This document shows positions 12,801 to 25,322 of a stretch of DNA of 52,875 nt, in pieces (positions within the stretch are counted from its first letter, which is position 1; the number at the start of each line of letters is the position of its first letter). Source of the stretch: Ectocarpus siliculosus (lineage: Eukaryota > Sar > Phaeophyceae > Ectocarpales > Ectocarpaceae); contig FN649751.1 in the NCBI GenBank assembly GCA_000310025.1, positions 2,515,061-2,567,935 of the forward strand, written 5' to 3'. The position numbers and the translations under genes are program-made. The notes beneath the pieces are model-generated. The model was not told the origin of the DNA. It did no database searches and worked only from the letters and a program-made list of their open reading frames with translations.

Positions 12801-13415
12801 GAAAAGACGACACACATCATGTCAGCGATACTTTGATAGCACTGGTGCGAGGGTGGGCGGACAACCGTGGCGGGCGGGCAGGTGAACGGACGGGACAGAT
12901 GGAAAGGTGAAGGTTCACTCGAACAACTTCGGCTACGGCTAGTTCATCTGACCAAGTACACCGGTCTCTGCCCCCCGCTGTTTGCGTCATACTCTTTCGC
13001 TCAGTAGCTCAGCCAAAGTCGAGCTCCAAACAAGCGGTTTCCCGGCGTGTTGGTTTACGGTGTTCGGTGTGACAGTCGATTGACATTGGCACGTCCAAGA
13101 AGCCAGCTTGTGCTGCACGGAACCATGAACAGACGTACACGTGCCGCCTGCGAGGTAGCTATCACGGGACGCGGAGCGCCACGCTTGCTCACCCTGCGTA
13201 CTCCACCGGTGTCATGGCGACCATCACCGGTCCAGCTCTCCTGCTCAGGTCGTTCTTCATCTCCAGTCTACGCCTGTGCCTGCGGTCAGGTCAATCGTGA
13301 ACGGTAGAGAAGGACGGTTTTGCTGGCGATCGGCCCGTTTCAAGCTTGCGTCCTTGCCGAGGGCGAGGGTCGAGAAAGGCTAACTACAACAAACTTCCAA
13401 AGCACCCTGTGTGGT
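9856..13415. other. Mostly intergenic stretch with a few possible exons
   Basis: No secure gene. On the minus strand three short coding-like pieces have usable splice sites. One at 12429-12362 contains GERTEVALDLDRGNLHVYH. One at 11828-11748 is open in two frames. One at about 11150-10993 contains GWLNPGPEDDVDKNFAIEAF and is followed by GTGTGT. A further open minus-strand stretch lies at 10360-10680 (Gly/Ser/Ala-rich). They could be upstream exons of the minus-strand gene starting at 9855, or parts of another gene. Phases were not resolved and the plus strand is also open over some of them. The remainder looks non-coding. Confidence 0.3.
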
Positions 13416-16400
13416 TCAAGTCACTTTCCAGCCGGTCAAGGTAAACTGCAGACAGTCTGTCTTAACGGAAAAGACTACCAGAGTGATGCTGGCACCAGTC
13501 TCTGAGATGATTCTTGAATTTGTGAGCTCCAGTGCTGATGAATAAGAATACAAGGAGAGCGTAGGCGTGAGGCGAACACACCCCGCCCGCGCCCCGTGCA
13601 CAAACCTAGCGCGTCTGGCTCGTCTTCTTTTACGCTCTCGGGCTGCCCCTTCAGCGGCCTCGGCCGCCATTCGCTCGTCGGGGGAAGGCACGAAGAGGAC
13701 CCCTTTGTCGCGCCGAAACCTCGAGGCGCTCACAGGCTGCTCGAGGCGCTCGATGCCCGTTGGACTAGCGCCACGACCTCGTTTCTGCAGACGTCGGAGA
13801 GATGACCCACCCCCGTCTCCGCCGGTGGCAGCAGCAGCAGCAGCAGCAGCAGCAGTGGCATCAGCAGACGTTGGTAGGGAACCACCGTGAGCACCTCCTG
13901 CCGCGTCTCGCGCCTTGAACACGACGAAATGCAGGACCGGAACGTTGTTCGACAGAAAGGGAAACAACCCGTAGATGACATGACAATAACGACGAGGAAG
14001 GCGTGACGGAGAGTGTAAGGCGCGATATCTGTTTCCGCGTACATATGCTTGAGGGGATTCTGGGACGGGTTGGAAGCAGGTGGATCAGAAAAGAGGCGAA
14101 AACATATGCCCGAAAGCAGAAAAACAGACGTTCTGATGAAATGCGCGGACTATGCATGCGCAGCCTGTAACACGGGCTGAAGTACCGGTCACTGCAATGC
14201 GGCGGGCATTTGCACTTGGACCGGTCTTATCAAAAGGGAGCACAGGAAAACCTTAACACAGATTACGGTCGTTTTTGCGTAGCATCAACACAGCATCCGT
14301 GGTGCTGGAGTAAGTAGCAACACAGCCGGGGGCATGGAAACACGAACACGGACGTACAGCGCAAGTATTATTGGGAGAACATGTTCTCGTATCATCATGG
14401 ACAAACCGAATTTTGACCCAAGCACCAACACCGAAGTCAAACACGAGCACAAGTTAACAAATTGAACACCGAAGTAAAACACGAGCATAGATAAAAAAAA
14501 AATCGAAGCAACGAGAAAACCAGCATTCCTCCTCTAGAAATGATTCTGTGAGTCACACTTACCCATCTGCCGTCCAGAGCGGAAGCACGGCCATGAGCGT
14601 TTTCCGATCTCCTCGGCGATCCACCACCCCGTACTTTTCCCCCCACGGTCGAAGACGACCCAACCAAAGGGGTTTGGTGCGGGCGTTCCCGTGATCGCGC
14701 CCTGCTGTCCCCCCTGACCCCATGGCCTCTCCCATCGCCACTTTTTCGAGCAGCTAACTGCTGGGGCCTTGGAGGAGGCAACCGCTCACCAACAGCATCA
14801 CCAGTGGCAGCACCAGCACCACCAACAGACTCAGAACGCGAATGGCGGACATTGCCGCGTCCGGCACCGTCCTCGCCACCTCCCTCTTCGCGGTCGGCAT
14901 GTCCACCCTTCTCCTTCTCCGCTTCGTTCCCCGGCGCTCCGGCTGTCGCCGTCGCTTCCTCCGCCGTCAGGTCTCGGTCAGAGGCTCGAAGCACCTCGTC
15001 AGACTCATCACGGTTACCTTGCTCACTGCTATCGCCGCGTGCTGTCCTAATGGTGTCGTCACCCCTGTCACCGCTTCGTCTCTTTGAAGAGTTAGCCGGG
15101 ACTGCGGACGGCGACGCCCCTCGCTCAGTGTTCACTCCCTCGAGGTCTATTGAGCTTTCACCACCGGCGCCGAGATCGACCGTGCTACCCGCCCCAAGGT
15201 CGATCGTGCTTCCCCCGAAGAGGCTGCTTGCGGGCTCGGTGCCCCAATGGTTCAGGTCGGGCTCTCCCCGTCCGTCCTCGTTCTCTACCGCTGACTTCTG
15301 CCGCTGGGATATGTTGGACGGGCCAACGGCTGCACTGCGTCGGGCTGACCGTGGTTGTCGTTGGCCTGTTGACCTTGGCCGCTGCGTCAGCATCGAGGAA
15401 GCTCCCTTTCCATCCCGGGCGATTTGGCTATGCTTGCTCATGGACCGAGAAGATGATTGACGTTTCCGCGATTTCTTTCGCTCGTGCCTGCCCGAATGTT
15501 TCCTTCATCAGAAGCACGGGGCAACAAAACGGGACGTAAAACGTTCATTGTAAGGGTGAGTACAGTGTCTGAGTAAAGCGATCATGATGCTGTTGTAGCT
15601 GCGCTGGACTTGCTCCGAAAAAAAACAACGGCCACCCTTTCGTCCTACAACGCCACTAAGACCTCGGCTTGCGGAGCAACTATGAACTCGGAAGGAGAGG
15701 GAATCATGGTCCTTTCTGCCTTCGGTTCCTCAGCCGGCAAGTCATTAATCGAACACCGCTTTCACATTGACAGAGAGCTACGGTGAACGTGACGGTGCTA
15801 TCTCGATCACGCACAGCAGAGATCGACACGGCCACCAACCCCTCATGCCAACAGTCTCCATGTTGACTCTTGTCTAGCACGCGCACCGTCGTTGGGAGCT
15901 CTTCTTCCGTCGCCTTCTCTTCGGAACTCCTTCCAATGATCCGCAGCCTGCACTCCCGGCTCTGCTCCTGCTCCCGTCGTCATCGCCGCCGTTTCTGCTT
16001 CGGTCAGAAATCGAACCCGAGACTGAAACGTCCCTGCCACTCGTGTCGGCGGTAGTCTGACGTTCGCGACCATCATCGCTGGCGACAGCGCGCCGCGCCT
16101 TCCGACCTCTCGTGGGCGACGACTTGGCCCGCCCCCGCCTCTTGCTAGACCGTGTTGGCCCTGCGGTAGAAGCGACGGCGGCGGCATTGCCCGCCCTTGT
16201 TGAATGCTTTCCCGTCTGTTGTAGCCTCTGACATGTCCTGTCGGTAGATTGTTTGAGAAGCGCAAACGTCTTTTTGTCCCCTTCGGGATCCCACAGGGGC
16301 GACCGCGATTTGACTGTAGCAGTAGCAGCGACAGCGGCAGCAGCGGCGGAGGCGGCGGCAGTAGCGCTTGCTGGGCTGCTGTCAGGATGGTTTCTTTGCG

Positions 16401-17671
16401 CGGCAAGACTGGAGACGTACTTTTCCAGCTTGGCGGCAGCCCTCTCGGCGCGGTCTATGTCCTTTTGCTTCCTCGCCTGATTTTGTTTGGTTTCAGAAAA
16501 ACGGCGTTGTACTACGACGAGTTGGTATCCTTCTTTTCGGTCTTTACTACAATATACCTTCGCTACAGCTGTTTGGGTGTTTGTCTCTGGGTGCAACAGT
16601 GACCATAGATGTAATCGTGTATCTCTACGATACCATTGTCGTTGAGCATACTTCATGAAGCGATAATTTAGAAACAAGGGCTCGCGCGGGTGCTCTGGGT
16701 TCGAGCCGTGGAGCAAGCCAATATGCGCACATGTTTCAAGCTCTTCCATCGTCCAGAAGTACTGCAGAACCGGGTAATTTAAACCATGAATCGACTTCCA
16801 GAATTCTCTCTGACAAGCATGTTACAAATACATATGCCCCTGGAGTTTTTGACAGAGTGTGTCCAGGTAGCTGTTGCCGGTCCGAAGTCTGGCAAAAAGT
16901 CGTACAATTCCTGCCGTTGGGTGTTTCAGTATTACAGCAGTCCAAGTTCAAGGTTTCAAGATAATACAACATACAATGGGAATTAGGTACCCTCCGTCCT
17001 CACCCTCTCTCTCTCCAGCTCCACCAAGTCGGATATGTCGTATAGCTCGGTCATGATGTTTGGAGGCTGACGAAATTAGAGATGCAAGCACACGACGACG
17101 TTGGGCGAGAACAGGTAGTGCGTGTATTTGCAACATCTGTGCGCAGCCTCTCCAAGAAGCACCCTTGTGTGCATACAGTACACGTACCTCGACTCACCAT
17201 GCGAGCGAAGCAAAACCATACCGTATCAGTGATCGACCCTTGTCACGCATGGACACAGCGTAGACTACAGTATGCCAACGGGCTTTTCGTAAAGCCCACT
17301 CATACCGCTCTCGATATTGCAAAACGCCTACGTTTGTTTTGACGCACATGACCCTACCATAGACTACACGTACGCTCTGTGTCTAGACTACCATGCCAGT
17401 ACAGCAGAGTGTACTGCTGTACATATAACTGGTCTGCCTCTTTATATCATGCACTACTTGTAGTCTACATGTACAGTTTTGCACACACCTCTTCCTGAAG
17501 CTCCGGCGATTTCTCAGCGCGAGGTTGACTTTGGCGCTTCTTTAGGACCCTGTCCAGTCTGAGTGACTCCCTTCGTCGTGCACTCCGGTCCTTGTTGCTT
17601 TGGATTCGCTCGGCCAGGCTCGTCCGCTCAGACGCCATCACATCATCGTCTTGACTCTCCTCGACTCCCAT
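13416..17671 (-). CDS. Unrecognised basic, Ser/Arg/Ala-rich protein
   Basis: Not recognised. Minus-strand exons: 17671-17489, 16476-15887, 15487-14563, 13913-13416. Phases agree (0, 2, 0) and give about 731 residues. The start ATG at 17671 opens MGVEESQDDDVMASERTSLA. An open frame runs a further eight codons upstream without an ATG. Residues 1-110 are charged and helical (SNKDRSARRRESLRLDRVLK, then KQKDIDRAERAAAKLEKYV), suggesting a short coiled coil. The middle is low complexity: an Ala run, Arg/Lys-rich patches (KRRRRKK, ERKKSRKRQSSSRS) and a Gly/Ser/Asp-rich stretch with repeated STIDLGAG/STVDLGAG units. The last exon carries an Ala run from a GCT/GCA repeat and ends in a basic ERKRRRARRARF block. 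The basic Ser/Arg composition suggests a nuclear, RNA- or chromatin-associated disordered protein, but that is composition-based inference. The final donor or stop is uncertain; the frame stays open to 13416. Confidence 0.5.
17280..17297. repeat. Short hairpin
   Basis: GGGCTTT, loop TCGT, AAAGCCC: a perfect 7-bp stem in the first intron of the minus-strand gene. No T run follows it on the plus strand, and no function is claimed. Confidence 0.5.
17399..17422. repeat. Palindrome of the GTACAGCAG/CTGCTGTAC type
   Basis: Arms GTACAGCAG and CTGCTGTAC around a 6-base loop. The same motif recurs at 37629-37654 and, as a 16-base perfect palindrome, at 41136-41151. Confidence 0.75.
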
Positions 17672-18244
17672 GACTGATTGTGTAGTAGACACCACGACAC
17701 ACAGGGATTCAACTACTGTACGTACAGTATATTACAACCGACGCTCGGGAAGCCTCTCTACGCGTAGGCGTCCAACAGGCCTAGCGGGACGCCGTTTAGT
17801 ATTGGGAGAAGAAAGTTGCGCAGGGAAGTCAACACAGAGGTGAGGTGGGCATTCGGAACTGCTGTGCTGCTGCTGTGGTACAGTGTTCGAGCCCATGAGG
17901 AGACGGGACGCCGCACATCACATGATTACGACTCATGCACCTCTGCACACATAACATCGCACAACAAGACCAGAGACACACCCGCACCAACATCGGCAAC
18001 ACCTGTTCATGCAAACGTATTTTATTTTTATTTTTCTGACAAATATCGTCCGAGTCGCCGTTGAAAGCAAGTTCTCATGTACAACAGCATACAGACGGCG
18101 CGGGTCGGCTTTGCTCATCCTTTGCTCGTTCCTCGTTCCGAAATAAAATCGACGTGTAACCGTCACATTTGAATTGCGCCGCTTCTTGTTCCGGGACCCC
18201 GCGGAGCTCTGGGATGGTGTGAGGTCTGCTGTGGTTGGGTTGGG
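17672..18244. other. Divergent interval between two genes
   Basis: Separates the minus-strand gene starting at 17671 from the plus-strand coiled-coil gene. No convincing coding sequence. Any promoter for either gene should lie here, but I see no TATA box or other defined element that I would call. Confidence 0.35.
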
Positions 18245-21200
18245 TTGTTTGCCCCCCTCTTGGTGAAGCAAGAACAAGTCGAGACTGCGTTGCTGGTGTA
18301 CTTTCCGCTAGGGCGAGACGGCCAGCCAGCTGTCCTGGTTCGGGCGCGGTTGTCGTTCCTGGCCCTGTTAGACCGAGTCGGAGGCATGGAGACGCCTGTT
18401 GTTCCTTCAACAAACGGTTCGAAAGCGTGGCAACAACAACATCCCCCGTATGAGCTGGTTTCGCCGCAATGCAAAATCGCTGCAGCTCACAACGCGCAGA
18501 TGGGTGGGTACATGGTGTTTGTGTTGCGTTGCATTCCTTGCCTATTGTAGTTTGTATTGGCTTCTCTTTCCACCAGCCAATAACGTAAAGTAGCTCGGAG
18601 ATGGATACAAAACAAAAATAGCTTCGATTTTGATACTACTATTGCGTGAGTTGGCTTTATAATAGTACACGCCGCCTCCGCCGTAGACCTTAGGGGGGTG
18701 CCGTGTTGTACGGACATTTAAAGCACTCAATGTTAGAGAACAACCTTAACCTTCCCTCTGTGTTTTCCTCCCTTTCCCCTCCAGGATTCCATCATGCCCA
18801 TTTTGTTGTCCCTTACCACCAAGAGATGGCCTCTGTTTTGGTGTCGGAATTCGAGTTCTTGTTGGGTCCCCAAAAAAACAGTAAAAAAACTGAAAACGAA
18901 AGGATCTCTTTCTCTCTTTCACACACTTGGTGTTTGAACCAAACAACGCATACGCTGCTACGCTGCTGCCGTACCCTTCAATCACGTCGGTTGATGGTTT
19001 GTGACTCGGCCGTAGCACGCAAGGACATTTGTGCGCGCTGCGCTTTTCCTTGATTTTGGTTTGTCGAAAGAGGTCAACAGCAGCGGTACACAAGAGCCTT
19101 CGGTGCATCGCTTAGTCTAGCAGCCGATGTACTACTGGGAGTCAAAGACAGAAACTCGCTTGGAATCACGTTCACAGGATTCCATACGACTTAGTCGAAA
19201 GCAATGGTTGACGGGGACATAAAAAATCACCTTGTATGTCACCTGCGTAGGTGATTTGCCATTCCGTCGCGCAAGTTCTCCATTCGTTCTCGATACTGTA
19301 GTCAGCTCACTCTGTAGCAGTGGGCAGAAGAAGAGCACATGGCAAACAGGGCAAGCCACAAGTTAAAACGGCGGTCGAGTGGAGCATCTTAGAAGGAAAG
19401 AACAATGTTGCTGCCTCCGGTTCGGGAGAGATGCCTTGAAGCCTTGAAAGGGGGTTGTGCAACGAGTACTCATCATGACGATGTCATGGCGATATGTCAA
19501 TGGAAAAGCTGGATTGGCGACCCCCCCTCCCCGGTCCCACCGATGAGGCCTTTGGTTCAGCCCAAGCGGGATTCGCCGATGCCGCCAGCACGTAACCTTG
19601 TCGGCTTGGCACGAGCACATACACGCCAAGCGCAGTGGTTGTGGGCCAGGAGAATAGCGTTAACATGGGACGAAGACAACAGCTGGTGGAAACCGATCCG
19701 AGGACGGACGCCATATGTGATTTCCATTGGGCAAACGGGTGGTGCTGTCACGCCGTGTGTGCTCGTGCTTTTTTTTTTTACCGCGCAGAAGACCACAAAA
19801 ACACATGTATGCGCACATGCGCACCCTTTGCAACACACCCCTGCCCCCGCATCCACCCCCACCCCAACCCCGACCCCCACCCCTACCACTTGGATTGAAA
19901 ACAGAGGCCAAGGTAGCGGCGGTGCGGGCCGACTACGACGCGAAGGTGGCAGAGCTGATGGCGGATCTCGAGGCGACCAGGGGCGAGAAGGAACAAATCG
20001 ACAGCGAGTTGATCTTCCTTAAGGTGTCCCGTGCAGTAGCGCGGCATGTTGGCTTGTTTGATGTGTTCTGACGTCTTTTATTTGTTGGTCCCTTCTGGCA
20101 TTTTCTGTGACCACGTGGTTGCAGGCTTCTACATGGCCGAGCGATACATGCAGTGCTAGCGTGAGAGACTGCTGCACAACCGCGCGATGGCCTCAGCGAT
20201 GACAACAAGAAGATGATCTTGAAACGTACCTCCAAGGTATCCATGTACACGCTCAGCGATCTCTTTCCATCCTTTTCCTTTTTTCCTTGGGAAGCGGCAA
20301 GTGCTCTCTGTCCGGTGTGACCACCGAATCGAGCAAATATCCCGCGGCACCAACACACGTGCACACTGCGGCGGTGATGATGCGTACTCTGGTGAAGCGC
20401 GCCAGAAGCATGCTCCGTCCCCTCGAGGACGCGTGGTCAATGTTCTAACCGCTAAGGCATGCAAAACACAAGAGCACGCCCCCACACACATGCCATGCTA
20501 TCGTCTCCAATTTCGATGGTTTCAACGGATCCTGACCCTCCCCTTCCTCGCTCTTCGTCGCCACCTTCCGACCCACAAACACCGGTATCCCAGGCGTCTA
20601 GCCGAACAGAGCGGCTCGATTGGAACAAGGAGCGCAAGGCGTTGAACAGGAAGGTCGCCGAGGCGGATGCTCGTGCCCGCGAGGCAGCGGACGGGATTGC
20701 GAGCGCGGAGGAGGTGAGTTGTTGTGCCCTTTATACATAAGCAGCGCGTGTTTTGTTTTTTGGACAATAAGGGTTTGGAGTCGGGAGTGCCTTCTGCCGT
20801 GGTGCGCGCGTGAAACAATGCCATCTGGTTCATCATGGGTGCTGTCGTTGCCAGCTGCCGTTGTTGTTTTCGTTGTTGTTGCTGGTGTTCTTCAAGAAGG
20901 CGTCGCCGGGCATCGTTGCCTTGCTCCGATACACCACGAATTCTCCATCCCATCTGGTTCACGGATGATGCTAGGTACTGCCCGGTGTCGTTGTTGTTTT
21001 CGTTGTTGTTGCTGGTGTTCTTCAAAAGGAGGCATCATCGGGGGCACATGTTCGCCCTCGCTCCGTTACACGACGAGTATCTCGTGCGCTGGTGCATTTT
21101 GTGGTTCGACGCGTTACGCCCCGCATGCGTGCGCACCACACGGCCCTGCATGATTAAGCAGACGCTCAACTGTTCAACATGATGTTGACGGGAGCGGCAC

Positions 21201-23942
21201 AATTCGTTCGGTATTGAGAGTAACAGCCTGTGCCCCCTCCCCCCGGTTCCGTTCGTTCTGCCGTCTCTCACCCCCCCCCCCCCCCCCCCTCTTTTTCCGC
21301 CCTTCCCTCTGGCCTGGGGGGCCCNNNNNNNNNNNNNNNNNNNNNNNNNNNNNNNNNNNNNNNNNNNNNNNNNNNNNNNNNNNNNNNNNNNNNNNNNNNN
21401 NNNNNNNNNNNNNNNNNNNNNNNNCGCTTCACATGGTCCGCACTGCGACGCTGGAGCACGCACTGGGGAGGGTATGTACATGTCGAGAGAGGGAGGAGGG
21501 GGGGGGGGGCGTACTCATGTTTTGCATGCCTTGGTTGTGGGGGTGGCAAAGACAGAGGATGGGTTACCGAAATTGGTGTGCTCTTCGCATCTCTATAGGC
21601 AAGCGCATCCACAATTGTATCTTTTCTACAGAGCGACAAATGCGACAACGGCGACCAAAAGAGAAAATCACTGGACGTGGTGAACCGTATGTGCAGGTTC
21701 GGTGAGACGGTAGTTGTAGAGGTGCGGCCCACGAGACAAACGAATCATGTTCATACTTGAACATTTTTTCGCAGTGGAGCGGGGTCGGAATAGGAACCAC
21801 GGTGCGCTCTTGCTCGTGTAGTTCTTGGCATGCAGTCCGGTGTGACATGGAATAACGGTGTTCGTCGCGTGTTCATGCTGGCTATTTCGATGGGCGCTCT
21901 CAACGGGGTGGGGAGAAACCTGACGGCTGGCGCGGCTCTTGGACAAAAGCGGGGCGTGGGTATCAGGGCAAAGAATAACGTGTCTGCCCGCCTGGGCCGT
22001 CTAACTCACGTGGGTGTCCGTAGCTCCTAAGTCCATCCGTGTTGACGTTACACTTTTCCCTCCACGGTCTTGGGTTGTCCTTGTCGATTACCTCTCCGAC
22101 GACGGCGGAATAAACCTTCTTGCGCCGGCGGTGGCGACGTAGGAGCGGGACGCGAGGAAAACGGCCGAGCAGGAGGCGGAGACCCGATCCGGCGAGGTGC
22201 GGGTGCTGGAGACAAGGCTCAAGGCCGCCCTGGAAGCGGCGGCTCGCGCGGAAGACAGCGCGGCTGCCTCCATCGAGGTCAGTGACAAGAAGACAAAAAA
22301 AGGAAGGAAGTGTTCACGAAAAGCCGACAGCGTTCTGGTCTCCGTCAACCCTGAAAACAACCTGTTTTTAGCACTCACGTTTTGCCCCGAGAGTTCGTAA
22401 ACATGGCCAAGGGCACATGACTTCTGTTGTTGAACTACTTGTGCATGCCCTCTGTCGGTAGAACATAGAAAGAAACCTTCAGGAGCTGCCTCCCCCCTCC
22501 CCCCCCCCGTCCAATCCTTTGGGTTGATACCATTTCTCCCATCTGACTGGTAACGATGCGCGCCATCCGGGGTGGAATGGAGGGGTGCTGTCACGGAGAT
22601 GGGTTGGGTCTTTTCGATCTGATTGGGAAGATGTTTTGTTGTTAAGGGACCACTACAAACCAACGACTCGATTTCTGTGCTCGGCCGGACCGAACCGGTT
22701 CACCACACGAAAAGCGCGGCCACCGGCCCACGCACCTCCAGCCTGCCAATTGAAAACGGTGGAGCAACCCACGACACGAAAAACTAGCACATGTCGGAAA
22801 CCACGTTACTTCTGTAAACAACAGCTTCACGCACAGTCAGCTGACTAATAGCTCTGCGCCAGCCCTTCCTTTCCTTTACCACAAGCCCATTCGTCCCTCC
22901 TGTCCCAATCTTCCCCCGATTCTTTCCCTCTTTGTTTTTTCGTTTCGTCTGTTACCCGCGACTCTTGTTCCGGACACTGGGAACTCGGCGGGGACCTGCG
23001 AAACAACAACAGGACGTCTCGAAGATCACGGCGGAGGTGCGCGAGTCTCGGGCGGGGCAGCGGCACGCGGAGCTCTGGTTGGAGAAGAGCCTGGCGGAGG
23101 TGGACGCGGTCCACGCCGTGCTGGCCTACGAGCGCTCCGCCGCGGCCGCCGCGGCCGCCGCGGCCGCCGCGGCCGTCGCCGCCGCGTCACACGACGCCCC
23201 GGCGCAGCAGAAGCAGCAGCAGCAGCAGGCGCCATACCTGGTGGACCATTCGATGCAAACCCCTGACCCGACCCCGAAACTCCGCCCGCACTCGCACCCC
23301 CCGTCCCCGGCGTACGGCGGCGGCAGCGGTGCTAATGGCAGCATGTGTAATCCAGAGGTAGCAGTAGGTCCTACGGCGCAAACGCCCACCCCGGAGTCGC
23401 CGACGTCTATATTGGCGGGTCTCGGTGGTGGGGACGGCGGTCCTGCTGCTGCTGCTGCTGCGGGGGCGGCGGCGGCGGCGGCGGCGGCGCCCCCGCTGCC
23501 TGCTGCGATTCCCCGCGACGCCGCCGACTTCGCCGATACGGAGCCGGGACGACAGCGGCGTGCGGACGCCGGACCTGGACGTGACCAGGCCGGAGCTGTT
23601 CTCCGGCACCCGCCTGCGGTCGAGGGTAGGGGGACGAGGGCTAGGAATGATGACGGAGGACGGCGACGCCGCCAGCGACTACAACTACGGCGACCTCGCG
23701 GTAACCACGGTCACTCGAAGAGGCGGCGGACACCAGAGCGAGATCCTCTCCCCGCCCACGCCCACCGTCCTGTTCGGCGAGTTGGCGGGAGACGGCGGGT
23801 CCACGGCGTGGGGGGTGAGTTCGACCGCGGCGGCGGCAGCACGGCCGCCGCACGTGGTCAGTGGCGGTGACGATGGTGGCGGTGTCGACAGCAATAGCGG
23901 GTCGGCGGCGGCGGAAGCAACAGCGACAGTCAAGGGCAACAA

Positions 23943-23976
<34 letters not shown>

Positions 23977-24087
23977 GTCAGGGAAGACGTGGCGGCCTCC
24001 CTGCTGTCCATGCTGCGGCTGGAAACCGGCAAGCGCAAGCAGGCGGAGGCGAGGGCGGCCGAGCTCGAAGTGGCGTCCGCCGCGGCT

Positions 24088-24131
<44 letters not shown>

Positions 24132-25322
24132 CACAATCGAGGCGGAAGAAACCGCCCCTTTTTCTCCGCTCCTCGGGGTGGACAAGGGCAACCTCGGTGG
24201 TGGCCGTGTCGGTGTCGGTGTCGGTGACGGAGGCGTTGTTCGTCCGTGCGACGAGCAGGCCCACGGGAGCGCCGGTGGCGTGCCCACGGCTGGCAACGAC
24301 GACGGGCAACAGCAGCAGAAGCAGCCCTACCCCGACTGGTTCGCGCATTACGCCAGGGTGGGCCAAGAGAAGCAGGAAGCGGAGATCTTGAGGCTTGTCA
24401 GGGACGCGCGCGAGAAGATGGTTTCCGGCGGCGGCGGGGGGGGGGGTCAGGGCTGCGGCGGCAAGCCCGCATCGGCTAGTGGTGGTGGACCGCTTGGTGT
24501 TGAATCGAGGTAGGGCGGGTTGGTTTGTGTCGCGGATGACGTGCTGGTGTCCTTGCGATGCGTCAGGGCGATGAAGCCGACGACGTTCGGCCGGGGGGCG
24601 TTCAACGAAGAACAAAGAAAGGGCCACGGTTGTTTGTGTATGTCTGCAGTGTTATGTAGCGTCGACGGCGCGGGCCGTCTGACTAATGAAACGAAGTCAC
24701 TTTCAGTGCGGCTGAAAACAGAAAACGTTCCCTAAAGGCTATGATCTGGGTGGAACCCCCGTGAACCCCGTCACGGGGGAGGTTTGTGTGTGTGTTCTCT
24801 TTAATTAGCATCGACCGCGCTAACCGGCTGAACAACGTGTGTGGGTGCGTGTGTTTTGTTGTCGATGACCAGCCAGTCCCTTTCCTGCTCGCTCCCTCTC
24901 GTTCAAACACCAGCAGGAGCAGCAGCAGCAGCAGCAGCAGCAGCTGCGGCACCAGCAACCCGTCGACCGAGGTGGCCTCCCTGATCCGCCAGTTCGACGA
25001 GAAGCTAACGCGCTCCCTGGAAGAGAACTCCCAGCTAAGAGTGTTTTGCTCCCACCTGGAGGGACTGCTAGCCTCCAACCCCGCGCCCAGTACCGGAGGA
25101 GGGGCAAGGGCGGGGGCAGCGCTGCCCACCGGAGGCTGTGGTAGTCAGGTCGACTTTGGAATGGTGGGCTGTTGTAGCGCCGACGTCGCCAACGGCGGGG
25201 CCGCTATCAAGTGCCGCCCGAGCCCCCCTTCTTTCTCCTTGCGTCGGGACCCGCTGCCGGGCGGTAAAGCTAGGAAGGCGGCGGCGGCGGTGGTGTCCGA
25301 ACCATTCCAAGATCTTTGGTGA
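18245..25322 (+). CDS. Coiled-coil protein with long Ala/Gly/Ser/Gln tracts
   Basis: Not assigned to a family. Exons: about 18245-18503 (5' boundary unknown; first in-frame ATG at 18386), 19905-20023, 20594-20713, 22143-22277, 23013 to about 23345, about 23544-24509, 24914-25322. Phases agree except at the fifth/sixth junction. Exons two to five form a continuous charged heptad-rich segment (AKVAAVRADYDAKVAELMAD, ALNRKVAEADARAREAADGI, LETRLKAALEAAARAEDSAA, GQRHAELWLEKSLAEVDAVH), so a parallel coiled coil is likely. Then come Ala, Gln, Gly and Ser runs encoded by GCC, CAG, GCT and GGC repeats. A second helical part follows (WFAHYARVGQEKQEAEILRL, then EVASLIRQFDEKLTRSLEEN). The frame change between about 23345 and 23544 may be a small intron (donor GTGTAA at about 23344, acceptor at 23543) or an indel in the repeats. 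A scaffold or cytoskeletal role is possible but unproven. An exon may be hidden near the N gap at 21325. Confidence 0.65.
20821..21085. repeat. Tandem duplication of about 130 bp in an intron
   Basis: Two diverged copies, each starting CCATCTGGTTCA (20821 and 20949) and containing the TTGTTGTTTTCGTTGTTGTT block, offset by about 130 bases. Confidence 0.75.
21325..21424. other. Assembly gap of 100 N
   Basis: A run of exactly 100 N preceded by a long C run at about 21269-21288, inside an intron of the coiled-coil gene. The round size suggests a gap of unknown length. Confidence 0.98.
23141..24131. repeat. Cluster of coding trinucleotide repeats
   Basis: GCC/GCG runs near 23141-23172, CAG near 23214-23228, GCT at about 23442-23461 next to GGC at about 23466-23491, CAG near 23948-23976, and GGC near 24090-24131. 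They encode Ala, Gln or Ser runs in the coiled-coil protein. The region is slippage-prone and coincides with an unresolved frame change. Confidence 0.85.
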
